Of a DNA stretch of 64,000 nt, positions 56,185 through 64,000 are shown in pieces. The stretch's first letter is position 1. The number at the start of each line of letters is the position of its first letter. The DNA is from Erinaceus europaeus. Lineage: Eukaryota; Chordata; Mammalia; Eulipotyphla; Erinaceidae. The notes beneath the pieces were generated by a model. That model saw only the letters and a program-made list of their open reading frames with translations. It had not been told where the DNA came from and did no database searches. The DNA is taken from positions 85,687,566-85,751,565 of the forward strand of contig NC_080175.1 of NCBI RefSeq assembly GCF_950295315.1. The letters run 5' to 3'. Position numbers and translations under genes: made by a program.

Positions 56185-57144
56185 GTTTTGTTTTCTATGC
56201 AGGATTTTATGGGACTGGGTGATGCCCACCTGCACTGGTGAAGGAGATCTTTTTATTCAGATTGCTGTTTCAAATAACACTCTAATATGCGCTTGTCTCC
56301 AGTTATTTGAACATCCCAACCTAGCTGGTCAAATTGACATGCCAAATTAACTAACTTGAGGAAATAAATATAAGAATGTGTATTGCTGGGACATCTGTGA
56401 ATTCACAGAAAACAATGCTGGTTCATTGTTCATATGGCATATTTCTGAAGAGATGTGACAGAGATGTATGTATATATCTATCTATGTATTTAACTATAGA
56501 TATATACTTGTTCTAGAACCACAGTGCCTCTCGGAATTTTGATATAGATATATACTTGAATTAACGTACCTCTCAGAGTAGACTTCCACAGAACATTTGG
56601 AGTTAATGAGCTATTCATAGGTGATTCACTTTCTTTATGTAGAGCAGTTAAGGGAAAAAATGAACTGATTCAGCTGTTTAAAGTCTGTACATAAAAGGTG
56701 TCTTCATATGATAGACAGGAAAAGAAACTCTGATTACTACTGATCTTGAGTCTTAACAAACCATTCAAAATTGAAGAGAAAATGTTGTCCAGAGGTAATA
56801 ATTTATCAAAACAGTAACTGTTCCTTAGAGAACTACTCACATTCCTGTGGCTAACTACCTTGATAGATATCCCCTGAATTCTAGAACAGTATGGACAGTA
56901 GCCCACCATGGATCTCCACATGGATGTCAAAGGAACAGCAAACTGTCAATAGTTCTAAAACTTTGCAGTTGGTAACCCTTTGTCTAGGACCACTCTGTGA
57001 GCAAAACATTACCTCTATTGCTTTGGCCATCCTCTATGTTAATTAATGATGCCATCAGTCATTCAGTTTCACATGCTAGAAATGTAAGAGTTCTATCTGC
57101 CACCCAGTTCTCTTTTTTGATGTGCAATCTGTCACTGATTCCTG
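56185..57144. other. Unique stretch
   Basis: A local duplication of 'gatatatacttg' is seen near 56,500 and 56,545. Nothing else is recognised. Confidence 0.4.
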
Positions 57145-57336
57145 TAAAGTGCCCATATTACAGTGTGCAAAGACCCAGGTTCAAGCCCCTGGCCCCCACC
57201 TGCAGGGGAGGAAAGCTTCACAAGTGGTGAAGCAGGGCTGCAGGTGTCTCTCTGTCTCTCTTATCTCCCCCATCCTTCTCAATTTCTCTCTGTCTCTATC
57301 CAATAATAAAAATAAATAATATTTTAAAAAGAAAAT
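57145..57336 (+). mobile_element. SINE family A, head lost
   Basis: 'ttacagtgtgcaaagaccca', B box aggttcaagcccc, 'cacctgcaggggaggaaagc', tail 'caataataaaaataaata'. Confidence 0.87.
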
Positions 57337-57499
57337 GATCAACTCTATATTTTGTCCAACTCCATATTAGCTATAAACTCAAGCAAAAATTATGATAGCC
57401 ATGAACCACTAGAAAATGGTCTTTCTCGTGTCTTTCCATCATAAGGGCTCTAGTCGCATCTGTTCTGTCCCTATTGTTAGGTTCCTGTTCATTAATCAT
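57337..57499. other. Unique stretch
   Basis: Nothing recognised. Confidence 0.3.
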
Positions 57500-57647
57500 C
57501 TTGTCCTGCTTTGTCTTTTGCTGCCTTTCTGCCACCAAGTTGGCACCATCCTGACTTCTCTGGGCTAGATGACCTTACCAATGTGTTCTGAGACCTCACC
57601 TCTCCACAGCCTTACCCCAGTAGGGAAAGATAGAAAAAGGTTTGGGT

Positions 57648-57995
57648 GGGGGCCGGGCAGTAGCACAGCAGGTTAAGTGCACAAGGCAGGAAGCACATAG
57701 ACTGGCGCAAGGATCCCGGTTTGGTTCCCCACCCCACCCCACCCCCGGCTCCCCACCTGCAGGGGAGTCGCTTCACAGGCGGTGAAGCAGGTCTGCAGGT
57801 GTCTATCTTTTTCTCCCCCTCTGTCTTCCCCTCCTCTCTCCATTTCTCTCTGTCCTATCCAACAATGACATCAAAACAGCAATAATAACTACAATAATGG
57901 TAAAGCAACAAAAGGGGGAAAAATAGCCTCCAGGAGCAGTGGATTCATGGTGCAGGCACCGACCCCCAGCAATAACTCTGGAGACAAAAAAAAAA
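57648..57995 (+). mobile_element. SINE family B, long variant
   Basis: Head 'ggccgggcagtagcacagca', a C-rich insertion beside the B box, full core, (CAA)-like part and the extra module 'agcctccaggagcagtgg' to 'caataactctggagac', then an A-run and (GGAA)n. Confidence 0.92.
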
Positions 57996-58009
57996 AAAAA
58001 AAGAAAAGA

Positions 58010-58037
58010 AAGAAGGAAGGAAGGAAGGAAGGAAGGA
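58010..58037. repeat. (GGAA)n microsatellite
   Basis: About seven AAGG/GGAA units grown from the SINE B tail. Confidence 0.9.
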
Positions 58038-58460
58038 AAAGGTTGTGATATGTATCCACCTGCCAATGTCCATATCCAACAGAGAAGCAATTACAGAAGC
58101 CAGAACTTCCACCTTCCTCATCCCTGAAATAATTTTGATCCATACTCCCACTGAAGGAAGAATAACGAACAGGGGGAAGATGCACAGAGGGCTCTGAATT
58201 CCAACTCCGTCAGGACCCAGACAATGAAGAGGGAAAAAGGGAAGGACATGTGGAAGTAGTAATAGGTGTATGTGTGACTTGGAAAGGAAGAGAATTAGGA
58301 CCTTAAAAAAAGGAGGGGGCTTATCCTATGGTCTTGTCAGTGTTTCCATTCTATAAATAAATAAATTTTAAAGAAGAGGAGGGGGGAACTATATACAAAT
58401 ATAGTTGTAGAAATAATAGTTAACTCATATCTGCAGCCTTAGAAGAACTGCTGTAGCTTA

Positions 58461-59547
58461 TAGTTGAATGGATAGAATATAAGTAATCGATTTACAAATG
58501 ACTTTACTTTTGCAACAATGGAATCAATTTTTCATTTCAATGAGATTTTCATTTCAATATTTTTTGTTGCAGATAATCGAAACATGTCTCTATGGCCGTA
58601 TTATTATTTATGCATATTAAAAAAGGATAATGTTGAGAGGAGGAAAGTAAGAATAATCTAAACAAGTTCTCAGTGGTTTCCTAAAAGGTTGACGTAGGGT
58701 TTTTGCCAGGTTCCCGCATCCAATCATCCTGTCTAGAGATCTGTGATCACCATAGTGTTTAAGAGGGCAGAAGCTCTGAGGAATCTTCACTGAAGTCATC
58801 CAGATAGATATGATGGAAAACACGCCTTCAGAAAGAAGGGGCTGGGCACAGAAAGACAGCTCATTGAGAAAGAGTCGGCCCTGCTATGCTATGGTTCACA
58901 GATCTAAACTATACAGAATGGATATGGCAATGTTGATGCTAGAAACATTGATGCTGTTGTATCTTTTCCTCTCTGTGTCCTTCACTTTTTGTCTCTATAT
59001 GAAGAAAAATGTGCATTCCAAGGCATTGAAATTACACAGCAGAGGAGTCCCAGCTTTACAAAAAAAAAAAATAGAAAAATAGTTAAAATACATGCAAGAA
59101 ATAGCTGACTCTTATATTCTAAATCAATAATTTGCAACCATAAACTTTTCAGTGTTTTGAGAATGTTACAGACATAAAACTTGCATCTATATTTTCTTAT
59201 TAGAACCAAAAAATCATCATAATTAAGAAACATTAAGAAACAGAAATGAAAGCTATAGATACACCTTGCCAATAATTTTAGTCATAAACTATGCAAGTTA
59301 CCTAAAGGTCAATGTACAAGCTTTAACCTAATTATCATTCCTGGTATGTTTCTCACTGCTCCTATGGTGGACGACCCTAGCATTTCAACTGGAAAAAACC
59401 CTTTAAAGGTTCTACAAGGTATGAAGTCTAAGTAGCTTCCCAACTCAGACTCTATAGTACATTTTCTCTTCTGTATCAGTTTATATTCTATGCAATCTAG
59501 TAATCATTATTTGCACAGTAATTCAAAAGGAATAAAAAATGTTCAGT
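58461..59547. other. Unique stretch
   Basis: A 90-codon plus frame at 58,810-59,082 runs into an A-run at 59,060-59,070 and has one hydrophobic stretch. It has no domain or parent that I recognise. The A-run could be the tail of an old retroposon. Confidence 0.35.
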
Positions 59548-59708
59548 GGCCTTGGAGGTGGTACAGTTGCTAAGGCACTAGACTCTTAAGCATGAGGTAC
59601 TGAGTTCAATCCCAGGCAGCACATGTACCAGAGTTATGTCTGGTTCTTTCTCTCTCTTCCCCTATCTTTCTCATTAATAAATAAATAAATAAATAATCTT
59701 TTTTTTAA
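59548..59708 (+). mobile_element. SINE family D
   Basis: 'ttggaggtggtacagttgct', B box gagttcaatccc, 'ggcagcacatgtaccagagt' and an (AAAT)n tail. Confidence 0.9.
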
Positions 59709-59717
59709 TGTTCATAG

Positions 59718-59985
59718 CTGGGAGTCAGGCGGTAGCGCAGTGGGTTAAGTGCATGTGTTGCAAAGAGCAAGGACCGGAGTAAGGATCCTGGCTCCCCACC
59801 TGCAGGGGGTCGCTTCACAATTGGTGAGGCAGGTCTGCAGGTGTCTATCTTTCTCTCCCCCTCTCTGTCTTCCCCTCCTCTTTCTATCTCTCTCTGTCTT
59901 ATCCAACAATGACAACATCAATAATAACTACAACAACAACAACAACAAAAAGGGCAACAAAAGGGAATAATAAATATTCAAAAAA
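59718..59985 (+). mobile_element. SINE family B, B box deleted
   Basis: The head gggagtcaggcggtagcgca is intact, but the ggttcgagcccc block is missing: aaggatcc runs straight into tggctccccacctg. The tail is (CAA)n. The TSD is aatgtt-atagct-like on both sides. Confidence 0.92.
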
Positions 59986-59989
59986 TGTT

Positions 59990-60194
59990 AATAGCTTTCT
60001 TCAATTCATCCTTTTATTTCAATTTCCCAGCAGCAAGACTGTACTCCACATAAATATTTAGTCTTTCAGTTCTCCTAATATCTTTGCTCGAGATCCTCAA
60101 TCTCAAATTAGCCAAAAATTTCAAATAATTTATTCAAATGCCAATTATTGTATCATATATTAACTGATTCAGTTTCTGTGCCCAGTTCTATATA
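59990..60194. other. Unique stretch
   Basis: Nothing recognised. Confidence 0.3.
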
Positions 60195-61960
60195 TTTTAT
60201 CTTTTTAAATTTTTATTTATAAAATGGAAACACTGACAAAAACCATAGGGTAAGAGGGAGTACATTTCCACACAATTCCCACCACCCTCCCTTGATAGCT
60301 TCCCTATTCTTTATCACTCTGAAAGTATGGACCCAGGGTCATTGTGGGGTACAGAAGGTGGAAGGTCTGGCTTCTGTAATTACTTCCCCACTGAACATGG
60401 GCATTGACAGGTCGATCCATACTCCCAGCCTGTCTCTATCTTTTCCTAGTGGGCAGGGATCTGGGAGATGTGGGGCTCCAGGACACAGATTGGCATCATG
60501 GTATCATCTGAAACCTGGTGACTGAAAAAGAGTTAAGATATAAAGCAGAATGAATTGTTGACTAGTTATGAACCTAAATTCAAGAATACTGCAGATGAAA
60601 ATTTGGGGTCTCCATTTTGGAAAAGTTAGAAGGCCTATTTTAGGTATATTCCAAGGGGCCCATGACTTTACTAGTTTTTGCCTGAGACTGACAGCATATG
60701 CTGTAGACCTAGGTTATTGTCTCGGGATATGGTGTCATAGTTGGAAAAAGGACTAGAGAGCTGCATCAGGGAAGAGAGTAGCTCCCAAATATGGGGAAAG
60801 TACATAAATACTGTTAACTGTAAAACCCATTGATTTGATCTGGGGCCTATATTCAGCACAGGAGCCTGTGTAACCTCTATATCCCTGTAGGTCTGAGCTC
60901 ACATTCTGTGGTCATGGCTAGGAACATTCCAGGCTGCACTAATTTCAGGACCCATCTTCATCGGGTAGGAGGTAGAGTATGTTGTCCAACCTCCCTTTGG
61001 AGAATGGAACGTTCCCTACCATTTTTGATTCACACTGAGGGCAAGATCCTATGGGGGACCACAGAGGGGTCCATTCTGTTGTTCCTGATGGAGATGACCA
61101 GTAACGGTGGTGAGAGGGATCTGTTAGAGGTAGGTCTAGGCCCTTCATGTCTATGTGGGAATCCCAGGACTCCCTGACTAGGACCTCTGGTGATGGGGTG
61201 GCCTGGTAGTGACTAAAGAGTCATCACTGAAGTCTGCCAGTCTCTTGTCCTTATTCAGCTTTTGTAGTCCTTACTTTGTCTGACAAGTTTAGCTTTGGAG
61301 AGTTTGAGGGACATATAATAGGAGGTAGGTGAGGAGGGTATCTAGGTCTAAGTAGAAACTGTTTCATTAGGTACTTTATGGTTTCTCTTTAGGTCTTTCT
61401 ACTTCATTGCTTTATTTATTGACTCACAGCAAACTATAGGGCACTTTTGCTTTAAGGTATATTTTTTTCACTAGCTTATGGATACATGTACATATGCCCT
61501 ATCTCATGGGTCCTGGTCTATATCTAGATTTTGAGGTTTTGTTAAGAAGTGTATCACCTGAAATGGAATAAAGGAGTTCTATAGGCTAGGAAAGGTCTCA
61601 CCAGAGTAATGAAGCTGAAGGGTTGACATTTCACGCCTGATATCTCTGGACACAGTCTGAAGTGAAGCATGCTGATTTGGTACTGGTTGCATTGATTAGG
61701 TTGGGATCAGCAGATGCAGTATCAATTGGTATAACTTGAGAGAAGCCTGCAGGCAAGCAAGCCCCACCCTAGAGGTTGCAGGGCTGGGAGAAATAAGGGC
61801 TTTATAGAAAAAGTGGAAGGTTCCTGCAGTCTTAGGGTTTAACAAGGCAATAGAGTTGTTGCTATAGCCAAATTATTAGGCAATTGGGTTAACTTTGAAA
61901 ACCCCCTTGTTAGCATTTGCTGTATCATATAAGACCTCACCATAATTTATGTCCTTTTTT
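60195..61960 (-). mobile_element. Near-full-length long repeat, minus strand
   Basis: It runs from the reversed tail (tttaaatttttatttataaa) through all blocks to 'gctgtatcatataagacctc' near 61,940, about 1.75 kb. It is collinear with the 32,412-34,522 copy without the nested LTR, so it is the cleanest long copy in the window. Confidence 0.87.
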
Positions 61961-61995
61961 GCTATTTATATATAGTTGTATCTTATAAAGTAAAA

Positions 61996-62170
61996 GGGAA
62001 CACAGACAGGGAAATCACAAAGTGAAATTTGGACTACATGCAATGTATTGCAATGCAGCAAGGGATTCTGGGAAAGGAGAGGGAAGTGGTGGAAAGAATC
62101 TTGAGGTCCTGTTGCATAATGCATGATGAGAAGTTGCACTTATGTGTCAATGACTACACTGTAAACCATT
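61996..62170 (+). mobile_element. Old L1 3'UTR fragment
   Basis: 'gaaatttggactacatgcaa', 'gtattgcaatgcagcaaggg' and 'tgactacactgtaaaccatt' are a diverged L1 3'UTR. Confidence 0.65.
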
Positions 62171-62177
62171 AACCCAA

Positions 62178-62229
<52 letters not shown>
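62171..62229. repeat. (GAAA)n microsatellite
   Basis: About 14 GAAA units replacing the tail of the L1 fragment. Confidence 0.95.
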
Positions 62230-62230
<1 letters not shown>

Positions 62231-62322
62231 TCTATGGAAATAAAGTAAGCATTATGTTTAGTTACTTATTTTCTTTTTAGTATCTCTAATCATTTTTAGA
62301 TAAAATCTTTTTTAAAAAAAAA

Positions 62323-62487
62323 GTGGTCTGGGAGGTGGTGCAGTGGTTAAAGAACTAGACTCTCAAGCAAGAGGTCCTGAGTTCAATCCCCGGCAGCACA
62401 TGTACCAGAGTGATGTCTGGCTCTTTCTATCTCTTCTCCTATCTTTCTCATTAATAAAATAAATAAAATCTTTAAAAAAAAAAAAAG
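62323..62487 (+). mobile_element. SINE family D
   Basis: 'gtctgggaggtggtgcagtg', gagttcaatccccgg, 'cagcacatgtaccagagtga' and an (AAAT)n/A tail. Confidence 0.92.
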
Positions 62488-62491
62488 AAAA

Positions 62492-63120
62492 GAAATGAGT
62501 CCATCCAGAGATGGGGAGAGGATATGAGCAGAATATTCACCATGGAATAGAACTAAAAGCCAACAAACATATGAAAAAATGCTTCAAGTCATTGATTGTT
62601 AGAGAAATGCAATTAAAGACAACAATGAGATACCACTTCACTCCTATGAGAATACCATACACCAGAAAAGGGAGCAACAACTAATGCAGGTTGTGGGGAC
62701 AAAGGAACTGTCCTGCCCTGCTGGTGGAAATATCAATTGGTTCAACCTCTGTGGAGAACAGTCTGAAGAACTTTCAGGAGGCCAAAAGTGGATCAGCCCT
62801 ATGTCCCTGCAATTCCTCTCCTGAAGATATATCAGAAGGAACCAAACACAATCATCCAAAAACATCTGTATATACCTATGTTCATAGCAGCACAATTTTC
62901 ACTAGCCAAAACCTGGAAGCAACCCAAGTGTCCAACAATAGATAAGTGGCTGACTAAGTTGTGGTATAAATACACAATGGAATACTACTCAGCTATTAAA
63001 AATAGTGAATTCACCTTCTTCATTTTATCTTGGATGGAGCTTGAAGGAATCATCTTAAATGAGGTAAGTCAGAAAGAGAAAGATGAATATGGGATGATCT
63101 CACTAATAGACAGAAGTTGG
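62492..63120 (+). pseudogene. L1 ORF2 C-terminal remnant
   Basis: The frame at 62,788-63,183 (131 codons) covers the conserved 'KTWKQPKCPT', '[11 protein letters not shown]' and 'KDEYGMISL' parts of the ORF2 C terminus. Upstream coding sequence is out of frame: the cysteine cluster region at about 62,670-62,720 is recognisable but damaged. It has neither endonuclease nor reverse-transcriptase domain. Confidence 0.88.
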
Positions 63121-63360
63121 AAAACGAGAACAGAAGGGAAAAAACTAAGCAGAACTTGGACTGTAGTTGGTGTATTGCACTAAAGTAAGAATCTGGGGTT
63201 TGGGGGAGGGTTTGGGTCCTGGAACAGGATGGAAGAGGACCTAGTGGGGGTTGAACTATTATGTGGAAAATTGAGAAATGTTACCCATGTACAAATTGTT
63301 GTATTTTACTGTTGACTGCAAACCATCAATTGCCCAACAAAGAAACAATAATAATAAAAA
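62492..63360 (+). mobile_element. 5'-truncated L1
   Basis: It carries the ORF2 C-terminal region from about '[14 protein letters not shown]', then the 3'UTR with gtattgcactaaagtaag, 'acccatgtacaaattgttgt' and a final A-rich tail. Confidence 0.9.
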
Positions 63361-63365
63361 AAGAA

Positions 63366-63934
63366 TGTCACAGCTTTATTTCTATTATAATGTCACCTTC
63401 TGGGGAACTAACTGCATCAAAGCTCTAATCACATCTGCTTTATTTCTAGAATTTCTGAAAGTATCTTGTTGGCAACCCCAGATGTTGTCCCTAAATACAT
63501 CTTTGAATCATATGACTTTTTTTTTTTGCACATTTTAAACATTCTTATTTCCTTCTCAAAACTGACATGTCATTGTTTTGAGTAACCTACAGTTATTATT
63601 GTGGGTGTAGTCTTTGAAATAAGAAATTGCCTTTGTCATTATTTATATCTGCTGAGTTCTTAAGAATACAACTCATTTTCCATTTGTATAACAGCTTTAG
63701 TTTCCTCAGTCTTTTATGGAATCCCCAAATTTCACATTCAGACAATATATTTTTAATTATCTTATTTTATTTTTATATAAATAAAATTTTTATATAAATA
63801 AAATAGGTGGTAAATACATATGTTGCATAATTTTCATGTACGTATGCCAAATAGTATTCTCTTTTCCCTGTCCATAGTCACTCAACTTGTAGTAGAAATA
63901 GACACTGTTTTCCCATTCAAGCATCATCACTAAA
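63366..63934. other. Unique AT-rich stretch
   Basis: It contains two tandem copies of a 17-bp AT-rich unit (tttttatataaataaaa) at about 63,770-63,805. Nothing else. Confidence 0.4.
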
Positions 63935-64000
63935 ATTACTCTCAAGAGAGCATATGTTCACACATATCCGTAAACTACTGCGAAATATATACCTGAAAGC
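63935..64000 (+). mobile_element. Long repeat, start of a copy cut by the window edge
   Basis: 'gagagcatatgttcacacat' and 'tatatacctgaaagc' match the block at 2,547-2,600. Confidence 0.75.

Larger units (their letters stand above)
57500..58460 (+). mobile_element. Long repeat, divergent subfamily, split by SINE B
   Basis: It begins near 57,520, breaks at about 57,645 for the SINE, resumes at 58,037 ('caattacagaagccagaact') and includes the extra block shared with 21,411-21,850 ('cagagggctctgaattcca', 'gttgtagaaataatagttaa'). Confidence 0.75.

Noticed and set aside
58810..59082. 90-codon frame with a hydrophobic stretch as a small membrane protein
   Set aside because: It ends in an A-run in otherwise unremarkable DNA, with no homology that I recognise; noted only under the unique stretch.
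1..64000. CRISPR arrays, operons, bacterial insertion sequences
   Set aside because: No regularly spaced repeats with unique spacers are present, and gene layout and repeats are mammalian.

Overview
The window is mammalian nuclear DNA with no bacterial-type gene organisation: long AT-rich stretches, many interspersed repeats with target-site duplications (TSDs), one CpG island and no multi-exon protein-coding gene that I can recognise. Four tRNA-derived SINE families (called A-D here) and the L1 lineage match, from memory, those of hedgehogs (Erinaceus, Eulipotyphla). That assignment is inference; the sequence itself shows only a placental mammal with a very active L1/SINE system. SINE A has a core reading roughly cacctggttgagcgcac and ccacctgcagggggaaagc. 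SINE B has gggagtcgggcggtagcgca and a tccaacaacgacatcaa tail. SINE C has gcataatggttatgcaaaga. SINE D has gggaggtggtgcagtggata.

Layout. 1-9,760: old L1 tails and SINEs, then a long non-coding repeat (the 'long repeat') interrupted by a full-length plus-strand L1 (3,772-9,616, perfect 16-bp TSD). 9,765-18,240: unique DNA, a minus-strand long repeat carrying a solo LTR (11,625-12,022, 6-bp TSD), SINEs, a second solo LTR (14,861-15,275, 6-bp TSD) and a plus-strand long repeat. 18,240-21,400: mostly repeat-free, with a CpG island (about 19,840-20,420), a strong minus-strand 5' splice donor at 20,182/20,181 and a polypyrimidine tract. This is the best candidate for a real promoter or first exon. 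21,400-27,520: repeats, including a TSD-flanked 5'-complete but 3'-truncated half-L1 (25,666-26,642) and a 503-bp-period duplication. 27,520-30,490: the quietest part, with two SINE C copies near its middle. 30,490-34,525: SINE B and four long-repeat copies, one about 2.1 kb with a nested solo LTR. 34,525-45,433: unique stretches, SINEs, two same-strand LTRs, a third 6-bp-TSD solo LTR nested inside a SINE, and an open reading frame split by a retroposon (39,598-40,511). 45,434-51,221: a second full-length L1, minus strand. 51,222-64,000: an LTR, an old L1, SINEs, simple repeats, another nearly complete long repeat, a 5'-truncated L1 and the start of a further long-repeat copy.

The pieces make sense as a host-parasite system. 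L1 supplies endonuclease/reverse transcriptase (ORF2) and a chaperone (ORF1). The SINEs and the long repeat carry A-rich tails and, where flanks are clear, long TSDs, so they look mobilised in trans. Both full-length L1 copies here are coding-dead: each has ORF1 and ORF2 nonsense or frameshift lesions, and they share one A-run frameshift in ORF2. Nearly all open frames in this window are shadows of L1 ORFs or of long-repeat sequence.
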